NCBI RefSeq assembly: GCF_030272615.1
Contig: NC_081409.1
Coordinates: 241,324,332 to 241,388,331, forward strand
Source: Cryptomeria japonica
Lineage: Eukaryota > Streptophyta > Pinopsida > Cupressales > Cupressaceae
Direction of reading: 5' to 3'
Length of the DNA: 64,000 nt
Shown: piece after piece, positions 55,681 through 64,000 of the stretch
How positions within the stretch are numbered: position 1 is the stretch's first letter
Layout of the letters: each line of letters starts with the position of its first letter
The notes under the pieces: generated by a model
The model's database searches: none
What the model saw: the letters and a program-made list of their open reading frames with translations, nothing else
What the model was told of the DNA's origin: nothing
Position numbers and translations under genes: made by a program

Positions 55681-57860
55681 AACACACCTGGATGGGCTAG
55701 CCCAACCCATCATCATCAACATGTCCCACTCTAGAGCATGTCAATTCCAAGCAATCCAAAGGAAGGAATTAACCTTTGGAAGCCACTTATTCTTCTAAAC
55801 ACTCTTCAAAACATCGGTACTAAAAAAGATACCATGAAAAAATAGAAAATTACAAGCAGAGCCAGTAAAGACCCTATTGTCCCCACTTCCTTTCCACGAG
55901 AGCTTATCCTCCATGCCAAAGATATACCACTTATTTAGTTTATCTTGGACTTCCCTCCACCTCTCACTCGTCTCTTTCTTAGTAAGCTTCATGGAGATCC
56001 ATTATTGCTCCCCTCTTGCTCAGATATATAATGTTTGACCATCCACCCAACACTTGACTTCATAACCCTATCCAAAGGACAAAAATGTTGAAACTTCCTA
56101 AGAGCCTAATCTTCTAGCCAAGCATCTCTCCAAAAGAAAACTTTATCTCCTCTACCAACTCTCCAAATAGTATTTAGTCTAATAAGATTGTTGCAACTTA
56201 TGAAAAAATTCCAAATACTACACACCTATTTAGTAAGACAATTGAGCAATCTAAGAGGTTTTGAAGGATATTCTGTAAATATTTGGCTTGCAACACCCCA
56301 ATCCATAATTTATCCTTCTTCTCATTAATGGGATAAGCTATCTTGGCAACCAAGGCCTTATTCATTTTCCTAAGTTTCCTTAAGCCTATTGCACCCATAG
56401 ATTTAGGAATGCACACATCCTCCAACTCACAAAATTGTATTTAAACACCTCATTTGCACCTCTCCAAAGAAAAATCCTCTTGATGGCCTCAAGAACCCTG
56501 GAAACCTTGATAAGAATCTAGAAAGAATACATGGTGTAAATTGGAATGGAAGCAAGGGAAGCCTTAATGAGAGTAATTATATTGGAAAGAGAAAACCACT
56601 TACTCTTCCAAGAAGCGAGCTTACTTTGGACCTTTCCCACCACAATCATCCATTCAACTTCTAAAGTTCTCTTGTCAACTAAGAGCATCCCCAAATATGA
56701 AATAGGGAGATAATTAGCCTCAAACATGAAAATCCTTGGAATTTCAAGACACTCAACACAAAAATCTTTCAAGAAGAAAATTTGAGACTTGCTAGAGTTA
56801 ATTTTCTGACCAACTGCCAACTCATAATTTTGAAGCACCTTTTTATTCCTCTAGCCTCTTTATTCGACGCCTCCCTAAAGAGTAGAATGTCATCAACTAA
56901 TTGTAGGTGAGTCACCTTGGGGATCACACTGGAGACTTGTAACCCCCTCAATTGCCCCACTTTCATATCCTTCTTAATAGCCTAGACAAGAAGCTCAACA
57001 ACAATCAAGAACAAGAAAGGAGATAAATGATCACCTTTCTTCAATCTCCTTCCAACATTGAAAAAGCTATATCCACCATTGATCAACATTGCATAAGACC
57101 GAATGCACCACTCTTGGCATAGCCCAAATCTTTGGATAACCTTGGTAAGGAAATACTAGGAAATGCAATCATAGGCGTTATTAATGTTGAACTTTAACAC
57201 CATACCTTGTTTCTTCCTCATCTTAATGGAGTGAATTGTCTCCTGAGAAATCACAATCTCATCGACAATTTGTCTTGATTTGAGAAACCCACTTTGCGCT
57301 TCTAAAATAATGGACTCCAAACACTTCTTCAATCTAAAGGCCATTACTTTCGTTACAATCTTCTAAATGCCATTTCATAAGGCGATCAACTCGAATTCAA
57401 TGAAATACTTTGGATTCTCACTCTTGGGTGCAAGAGCCAAAAAGGTCTAATTCCAAGCTCTCATCATGACCTTTTGTTGTTTTCACTCTTCCTCAACTCT
57501 CCAAACATCTTCTTCTACAATCTCCTAGAATCTCTAAAAGAGCTGACATGGAAGCCATTCAAGCATGGGGCCTTCATAACTCCAAGAGAGAAGGAAACAA
57601 ATATAATCTCTTCCATTGAGAAAGGATCCATCAAAATATTGTTCATTTCCTTATCCACCAAGGTTGGAATATTGCTCAACAAATTACCCTGCGCTTGTAC
57701 AGATTTATCTCATCATCTGCGCCCAACTACTCCTTGAAACATAAAAAACTTTATTTCCAATAACAACAATGTCACCCACCACATTCACATTAGTGAGATG
57801 GATCTTAAGTATCTTGCTGAATTGCCTCATAACATTTGTTACTAAGTGGAAAAACATAAT
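55681..57860 (-). pseudogene. L1 reverse transcriptase
   Basis: From right to left: the frame near 57480 with ALAPKSENPKYFIEF, QSGFLKSRQIVDEI and MVLKFNINNAYD (57330-57160, first catalytic Asp changed to Asn: KFNINNAYD against KxDixKAYD), GDHLSPFLFLI (about 57020), THLQLVDDILLF (56900; family FADD reads LVDD), INSSKSQIFF (56790), LPISYLGMLL (56705), and SWKSKWFSLSNIITLIKASL (56610-56550). The thumb follows, IGLRKLRKMNKALVAKIAY (56390-56330), then the region before the zinc-binding motif with DKLNKWYIFGMEDKLSWKG (55945-55890). Many stops. The RT would copy L1 RNA at the nicked target. Confidence 0.87.
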
Positions 57861-58207
57861 TATTGTCACCTACTTTCAACTACTCAATTCCAGACTTACG
57901 GAGCTATAAATTTTCCTCTAATATGAGAATCCATACCAGTTCATCAAGATTTTTTATTTCCTTCCTTATGAGATCCAAGGTAAAACTATGCTCAACTACC
58001 TCCCTCTCTTTTATCTTCAAATCATCTTCCACTCTTATTTTTAAAAAGATCTCCATTCACTTTCTTATTCCAAGGTCTATCCAATTTCCTAGTCTTGTTG
58101 AGTTTCTTAACTAATGCATATCTCTGAATCCCCCTAACATCCATACTCCACCAACCCTCCAAATCCTTATAAAAAATAGCGTGTTCATACCAAAATGTTC
58201 CATTTTG
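57861..58207 (-). pseudogene. L1 endonuclease end, left of E4
   Basis: The minus strand at 58207 reads PFQNGTFWYEHAIFYKDLEG, then WWSMDVRGIQRYALVKKL, which is the standard continuation after the endonuclease SDH motif in plant L1. It joins SRIPFV read at about 62345 on the other side of E4. Confidence 0.78.
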
Positions 58208-58212
58208 AAAGG
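58208..58212. other. Target duplication AAAGG, left copy (E4)
   Basis: Same five bases at 62335-62339. Confidence 0.9.
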
Positions 58213-58579
58213 TGTAGAAGTTGATGGTTCAATCTCACAAGCCAATAATCATCTACAAGCACACTTCTTGTCACAAAATGAAGATCAAGCAAGAATAATT
58301 TGTTCACAACTTGAGAATTTTGTATTGATTTCACAAAGGAATTATGTTGCAAATGAATGAATTGTTATGAAAAGGATGAACAAAATCCTAAATGCAAACT
58401 CTAAAGCTAGATTAAATTAGCTAGTGCCAACTGTCAAAATCATAATGAATGAGACAACTTGAGATATAATTTGCCCAATTTAATAAAAGGGAAAAGTATC
58501 TAAGTTTAGCTTAAGTGAATAAAGTAATTTGAGTACCTATTTAATTAAATAATTGTATATTTTCCTAACTACTCCAACA
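58213..58579 (-). repeat. E4 3' LTR
   Basis: Matches 61967-62334. In element direction TGTTGGAGTA to CTTCTACA. The adjoining purine tract on the minus strand reads TTAAGGGGT (58580-58588). Confidence 0.93.
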
Positions 58580-58588
58580 ACCCCTTAA

Positions 58589-59640
58589 GATTAACTTAGG
58601 GATGAGCTAAAGAGACAATTATGAATGCAAAGATGCAAGCATGAATTAGTCAAATCAACAAGGCCTGATTGGGTACTCATGTACAAACCAATGCAAGTCT
58701 CCCAAACAAGGAAAATGAGAAAAACCCAATGGGAGTAAACTCCTCTCAAAAGTGAGAAAAAGGAAAAAAAGGTACATGCGACCAAGCATGAATGAATCCA
58801 AATGTTTCCCCAAGTACTAAATCAATCACAAAAGTATAATCAATATTCTTCAATATGAGAGAAAGTAAGAGACAATGTATCCCCCCATAAGATAGAAGCT
58901 CCAGTTTCAAAGATGAATGCTCAACGACGAATACTAATGAATATCCAAGAGCGACAAACTATATTCCTTTGGCTGGTAATAAACAAATCTAATGGTCAAG
59001 ACAGAGGCAACTCCATGAAAGGAGATTGAAGGAATAGTCTTGTGATGTGTGCCATAGAAGATTGCTCTAACTGTCTACATGTCTCATACATGATATACCA
59101 AATCAACTGAAGCAAGATCAAACAACTGTGAAGATACCCGATGAACAAACTTTGAAGGCATTGCTAAATATGGGATGATAAGAATGCTCAAGATTAAAAT
59201 ATAGAGGAATGAAACATCCTCAATCACATCCCCGATGTCTGGATTGCACAATGTATCGAGCAACCTTGCAATATCTCACAAGTACTAATCCTAGAAAGAA
59301 ATAAATGGAAGAGAACTCTTAACCTATTGAACTAAACTAGTCTTTGAAGAAGCAGGGTGTGGAGGAGAAGGCCCAACACAAGTCTCAGGAACCATGGTAG
59401 ATGATTGAAGCACACATAGGTTCAAGTGACCAAAACTCTCAAATATTTGATCCACTATAGATGTATGAGAATGCGGACTAGTCAATGAAATTGCATGCTC
59501 AATGGGAGCAAAATGAGAGAACTCATATAAATGAGATGCATGATCAACAATCTCGACTACAATAATCTCTCTATTGTGTATGGTTTTGATAAGTACTGAA
59601 TCTGGCATGAACTCTACTATCTTACCCTACTCATTGTGAG
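58589..59640 (-). other. E4 internal stretch downstream of protease
   Basis: One frame (59608-59324) reads MPDSVLIKTIHNREI and SPPHPASSKTSL, with no recognised domain. The rest has only short broken frames. In a full copia element integrase and RT would lie here. Confidence 0.6.
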
Positions 59641-59644
59641 TAAT

Positions 59645-59863
59645 CTAAACTATAGAAAGGAGATTGGATGATAAAGAAGGAACACATAGTGCATAATTAT
59701 ATGTGTCATCATCAACCTCAATAGAACCTCTCCCAATAACACTCATATATATGTTATTACCCATTAAGATGTGTGGTAAAGTGCAAGGCTTGTATAAAGA
59801 GAACATACCCATAGATAAAGTCATATGATGGGAGGATCTAGAATCAAGAAGCCACCTACTCAA
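59645..59863 (-). pseudogene. E4 copia-type protease remnant
   Basis: SRWLLDSRSSHHMT at the right end is the copia protease motif W-x-x-D-S-G-x-S-x-H-M-T, with the Gly of DSG replaced by Arg (a GGA/AGA type change). It continues with MGMFSLYK and MGNNIYMSVIGRGSIEV, and CVPSLSSNLLSI, the usual copia pattern of V-P-x-L-x-x-N-L-L-S. Open for 72 residues. Confidence 0.85.
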
Positions 59864-59989
59864 TGAAAATGCGTGGGTGTAAAGAGAGCATGGCCTTTCA
59901 TCTTGTCTTCACCACATGCTATAAAAGTGGACCCGAAATATGTAGGTTGTGAAGTGGTAGAAGAAGATGGACCAGATGAAGGTGGTTCA

Positions 59990-60830
59990 ATATTATGCTT
60001 CAAGAGAAGGTTTTGAAGCTCATCAATCTTCTTTACATAACATTGATACTCATCATATCCTTATTGCAATATGCACACTTTGGTTTATCCTTCTTAGATG
60101 AATACCTTTTAGAAGAGGAGGAAGAACTTGAAGAATCATGTGATTGTGTGTCCTTGGGTTGCTTATGTGACTTGGAATCCTTGTGTTTATGTTTATTTCC
60201 TCTCCCATGTGAAGCCTTCTTATTTGTGATTCCCTAGGATGCAAGAAGAGTATGCAATTTGGTAGACTTCAATCAACCCATTTGAATCAAATTTGTTTTC
60301 TCTTGAGTCAGTTGTGAAGCAAACTCATCAAGTGAAGGCATGGTGTACTTAGAATCAAATGCATCTTTGGTGGCATACAAGGTAGAAACAAAAACTAAAT
60401 AATTAGGACCAACTTTGTCAAGAATAGAGAGAATCAACTAAGAGTCCTCCTTCTGAATACCACACTACTACAACTATAATTTGAGAGACTTGAGTTTGGT
60501 GAATAATTCCTAGATGCTATCAAAATTTGATTGAATCAAGCCAATAACCTCATTCTCCAATTGAAATCCCTTCAATGCATCTCACTTCACCGATAAGGAC
60601 TCCAATGTAGTCAAAGGTATAATTGGGTGTGGTGCAAGACTCAACACGAAAGAGAAGATTTGAATACATATGCATGAATAACATCCCCAAATCCTCATCA
60701 CACCTATTGAACCACTTTATGTTTTCAACAACACCTGTACGCTCAAGTTTTGTACACATGGTCACTTTGTATCCCCCCTATTTCTTTAGATTGATCTCCA
60801 TTTTTTTTTAGCCATAGTAGTTTAATAGAG
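59990..60830 (-). pseudogene. E4 copia-type Gag remnant
   Basis: Near 60820 the minus strand reads FNYYG, a stop, then KKMEINLKK, the usual start of copia Gag. Later parts with WFNRCDEDLGMLFM (60700), TTDSREENKFDS (60300) and, near 60075, CAYCNK, the first half of the nucleocapsid knuckle, followed by a frame change before the rest. Stops are frequent. Confidence 0.72.
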
Positions 60831-61524
60831 GGAAGCGAGTAATATGTTTTGGATCCATGATAAATTATTGAAAAAGGTACAAAGATAGATTTATAGAACA
60901 ATATGGATCCTCTCAATGCAAAAAATTTCACTTGGATCTTAAAAAAATAAATTGATTTGCACATTTTCCAAGAAAGGAACCCAAGAGACTAGATCTAAAG
61001 TTTGATTAAAATAGTAGATGCCTAGTGAATATTCTAGAAAAATAGGCATAATATTTATTTAGAGGTTTGAATAAGCTCTCTGATGTCACAAGAATTGTGC
61101 AAAATGAAGTTTGAATGTGAAAGTAAAGGATCTCAACATAAAATTCAAGATCTGCTTTACAAGTCTAGAGTGAAAAATTGGAGTACAATTAGGAAACAAT
61201 ACTAGCAAAATTGGATCAAGATCAAAACCAACTTTTCAATGATATCTTGTTTGCTCAATTTCGACATCATATGCAAAAGTTATCACTATTTTATTAAAGG
61301 TAGGTCAAAAAGCCAAAAAGAGGTTAAAAAATGGATTATTCTATCCATGAAATATTTTAATAGAATATTCTCATGGTGGGTAGTGATAGAATATTCTCCT
61401 AGTGCTAACAAAATATTTTGTGCACATGTGTCAATGATTGTATGAATCTGTACAAATGATTTTATTGGGAAGTGTGCCCAAAAAAATGCCCCAAAAAATC
61501 AATTCCATGAATAGTTGATTTGTA

Positions 61525-61925
61525 TGTTTTTGGCCACTATGAACACAATGGCAAGGTCTGTTTCAATGTAAAATGCCCAAATTTTTTGCTAACACCTGGA
61601 TCTTGCCTCAAAACATGTGCCATTAAGAAAAAAAGACCCCATAAATTAATTTCTTAGAATTTTAAGAAAGGAGTGTGGATCTAGAGGTTCTTGAATGTTG
61701 TGAACGCAATGGTGTGGTCCATTTTGCTCCAAAGTGCCCAAATTGTTCACTGACCCTAAATCTTGCCTCAAAATGCATGTTCATATATAAACTTTCCCAA
61801 AAACTTAACAACTTAGATTTTAATGAAATAACAACCTATCTATAGATTTTGGGATGTTGCCAACACGATGGTGACCTCCATTTGAGCCCAAAGTAACACA
61901 AAATTCTCTCAAGCATGGATCCCTC
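61525..61925. repeat. Three tandem repeats of about 160 bases in E4 leader
   Basis: Copies begin near 61530, 61693 and 61853. Each shows (T)GTTGTGAACnCAATGG, GTC, then AAAnTGCCCAAATTnTTnnCT, and the first two GATCTTGCCTCAAAA. A weaker earlier copy may start near 61390. Confidence 0.75.
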
Positions 61926-61950
61926 TAGAATATGGACAAGAACTTAATAG

Positions 61951-61966
61951 ATACACTCTGATACCA
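61951..61966 (-). other. E4 primer binding site
   Basis: TGGTATCAGAGTGTAT on the minus strand, directly against the LTR. The first 11 bases fit the initiator methionine tRNA end. Confidence 0.93.
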
Positions 61967-62334
61967 TGTAGAAGTTGATCATTCAACCTCACAAGCCAAG
62001 AACTATTTGCAAGCAACCACTTGTCACAAAATTGAGATCAAGCAATAATAAAATGCTCAACAAGCTAAGAATTTTGTATTGATTACACAAAGGAATTATG
62101 TTACAAATGAATGAGTCCTTATGAAAAGGATGAATAAAACCCTAGATGCAAACTCTAAAGCTAGATTAAATTAGCTAGTGCCAAGTGTCACAATCATGAT
62201 GGATGAGACAACTCAAACTATTATTAGCCCGATTTGATAAAAAGAAAAAAACACCTAAGTTTAGCTTAAACAAATAAAGTAATTAAAGGACCTAATTATT
62301 TAAATAATTGGACAGTTTCTTAATTACCCCAACA
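61967..62334 (-). repeat. E4 5' LTR
   Basis: 368 bases; see 58213-58579. It ends next to AAAGG at 62335-62339. Confidence 0.93.
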
Positions 62335-62339
62335 AAAGG

Positions 62340-63068
62340 GATCCTTGAAGGTTTTTCATTTGAGGTGATATTCATAAGAGTCAGCCAATGATCTGAGCCT
62401 CCAAATTGTATAATATTTCTAAGACAAAGCTAGCAAATGACAACAACTAATTAAAATTTAACAAGAAATTGATCCAATTTGCAAAGAAAACTCTCGACCC
62501 CTACCCTTTTGTTGCTCCAAGTAAACCATCCTATCTTTGAAAAAACATAAGCCTAAGTTGCTTGAGAGTTTGCCTCCTTTTCTCTCCTCGAGAAAAAGAG
62601 TGGCATCAAAGTCTCCCTTAATCACCAAATTATTCTCCAAAACAGTCCCCCTAAAATCTTTCATCCTATCCCAAAAAAGTTTCCTATCGTTTTCCAAATT
62701 ATAACCATGGAGATATTAGTAAGGACCAAATTGTTGAACCCTTGAATATCTTTGAGCTTTCTAGATAAAAAGTGGTCTGTCTTGTAATTCGACACCCCTG
62801 TAAGCCTAGATTTATTCCATACCACTACCAAACCACCCGAAGTTCTAATACCATCCTCATTGAGCCCTTCCCCATTCTTCCAAATCTACAAAATCATCTC
62901 AATCATGGAAGAAGCGTCCACCTTGGTTTCTTGTAGAAGTAACACATCAAGGATTTTAACCTCCATCAACCGCTTAAGCAAGTGACATTTCTTTGGGTCA
63001 TTTAGGCCATACACATTCCAATTGATAAATTTCATTTCTTTTGTGACACTACGAGGTGCTCGCCTCAC
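62340..63068 (-). pseudogene. L1 endonuclease, N-terminal part
   Basis: MKFINWNVYGLNDPKK at 63035 is the conserved start (W-N-V-x-G-L). VLLLQETKVD (about 62940) holds the catalytic Glu. VWNKSRLTGV (62810), KGDFDATLFLEER (about 62610; family GDFN, here GDFD) and SDHWLTL (about 62375; catalytic Asp-His pair) follow in order. The part left of E4 continues it. A stop or frame change stands between several motifs. It would nick the target DNA. Confidence 0.88.
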
Positions 63069-64000
63069 TTATTAACATACTTGTTCAAGGTGTCATGTGT
63101 GGCATTCCCAATATCCACCAATGCATTGTGCTTAACTTTGCTAACATTTATTTTTTTGCCATTGGGATTGACCCCTCCTATATCCATTATAAGTTACTCT
63201 TCCCCTTCCTACCACTTCTTATCAACACACTTCATGAATTTTCCTTATCCTCAACAAAAACACCATTTCCCAATTTCTCGTCTTCCTCCCTGATTTCTTC
63301 CCAAAAATTTGTCATGGGGATGCTCTCCTTCAATTGGAGAACTTTAAGAGGGCTTCCTTTTCTACCAGACCTAGGCAAGCTATGGGGATCCTTATCCAAG
63401 CTTCCCTTACTACTTTCGGTGGATGTAATATCAACTTATCCTAAATAAAGCGAGGCAGAAGGGTCATGTAACAATTCCTCTAAATCCTTCCTCGAATCAA
63501 CTGGATTCTTTGGAGTAGGATTAATAGCTTATTGTCCTCTAACCTACGCCTTGACACCTTTGGCCATCTAGAGAGAAAGAACTAAGTGAATGAGGTGTAG
63601 AAGTTCACTCTCTATTCTCATTAGAAATTCCTTGGTTGTTAGTATCCCTACCACCACAAGAATCTCTAGCATTCATAAAGCAACACTTGACCAAGTGGTC
63701 AACCCTTTTGTATTTGAAACACCTAATGGGAAGGCACTCACATTCAAGCTCCTACAACTACTCACCCAAAACAAACGAAAGACTAATTAAGTGTCAGATC
63801 AACATTCTTAGATCCATATAACACTAATTTTGACATAGGAGGCCACCTAACCACTAGAATTTAGATTTGAGCTATAGATAAAGCCAATTACCAATAAACT
63901 TAAAAATTTTCTCAAATAATAATTCTTATGGCAATTTGAACATTTTTTATCCAGATCAGAGCCTCCTTAATAACCTCCACATGGGGTCAAAAACAGATGT
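63069..64000 (-). pseudogene. L1 ORF1, C-terminal part, cut by window edge
   Basis: The minus strand at about 63740-63675 reads CLPIRCFKYKRVDHLVKCC, the plant L1 ORF1 zinc knuckle (C-F-x-C-x-x-x-G-H-x-x-x-x-C) with the second Cys as Tyr and the Gly as Val. Upstream, IFKFIGNWLYL (about 63905) fits the G-x-x-I-G region. Downstream the frame is broken with stops. No useful plus-strand gene is seen. Confidence 0.75.

Larger units (their letters stand above)
58213..62334 (-). mobile_element. Ty1/copia-like LTR retrotransposon E4, RT and integrase absent
   Basis: 4.1 kb, LTRs of 367 and 368 bases, duplication AAAGG, PBS TGGTATCAGAGTGTAT (initiator Met tRNA type). Gag and protease remnants can be read on the minus strand. 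The internal part is only 3.4 kb and I found no integrase, RT or RNase H motif, so it is probably a non-autonomous or internally deleted element. Confidence 0.88.
16955..64000 (-). mobile_element. L1-type LINE, host of the nested insertions (discontinuous; right end beyond window)
   Basis: Minus-strand non-LTR retrotransposon in five visible pieces: ORF1 and endonuclease 62340-64000, endonuclease end and RT 55681-58207, zinc-binding region and RNase H 53387-54164, and the RNase H end and 3' UTR 16955-17411. The gaps are filled by E4, the solo LTR and E2 (with E3). The reading crosses each junction when one target duplication is removed. The 3' UTR near 16990 resembles those of plant L1 elements, and the end is AT-rich. 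All frames contain stops. Confidence 0.88.

Noticed and set aside
60053-60244. His/Arg-rich minus-strand frame in E4
   Set aside because: Out of frame with the Gag knuckle residues C-A-Y-C seen at the same place.
62886-63068. Host gene of the endonuclease/phosphatase family
   Set aside because: The motif order continues into L1 SDH, RT, zinc-binding and RNase H motifs once E4 and the solo LTR are removed, so it belongs to the L1.

Overview
The window is a piece of a large, AT-rich, repeat-filled plant nuclear genome. I see no recognisable host gene, tRNA, rRNA or CRISPR array. Almost every base can be assigned to a stack of retrotransposons. The elements are typical of seed plants: Ty3/gypsy elements of the Tat type with a second (archaeal-type) RNase H and an antisense plant-mobile-domain gene, a plant L1 LINE and a Ty1/copia element. 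The density and size of the elements suggest a large-genome species (gymnosperm or large angiosperm). The species cannot be named from this sequence.

Layout. 1-16363 is a Tat element (E1) lying on the minus strand, with its left LTR cut by the window edge. 16364 to about 16955 is an AT-rich flank. From about 16955 to the right edge the underlying sequence is one old L1 LINE on the minus strand, and other elements broke it. E2, a second Tat element (17412-53381, TSD GTCAT), sits inside the L1 RNase H coding region. E3, a third Tat element (33612-52254, TSD about GYAAC), sits inside the right LTR of E2. A 396-base insert (51187-51582) sits inside the right LTR of E3. A solo LTR on the plus strand (54165-55677) splits the L1 zinc-binding region. 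A short copia-like element, E4 (58213-62334, TSD AAAGG), splits the L1 endonuclease. L1, E2, E3 and the 396-base insert therefore form four dated layers.

Each Tat element has the same plan, read in its own (minus) direction: 5' LTR, PBS, a leader of 2-3 kb, gag, protease, a linker with a G-patch-like segment, RT and RNase H, archaeal-type RNase H, integrase, a non-coding spacer, then on the opposite strand a split plant-mobile-domain gene (antisense ORF) with its own TATA-like promoter, then PPT and 3' LTR. All reading frames carry stops or frameshifts, so the copies are dead, but the catalytic motifs are easy to read.

The most interesting signal is non-coding. Each Tat element carries its own short motif, repeated many times both in the gag-side leader and in the intron of the antisense gene, in opposite orientations: TTGTCGTACGAG-like in E1, TTAGCGCTTTTG in E2, TAGCGCAT in E3. 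The two arrays change together between elements. In the full-length RNA they would be complementary to each other, and the motif cores are palindromic. Other shared non-coding elements are a leader hairpin whose stem sequence differs but whose pairing is kept, a CCTG/CAGG stem-loop after integrase, and a pair of direct repeats. The antisense gene keeps a first exon of exactly 25 codons in all three elements.
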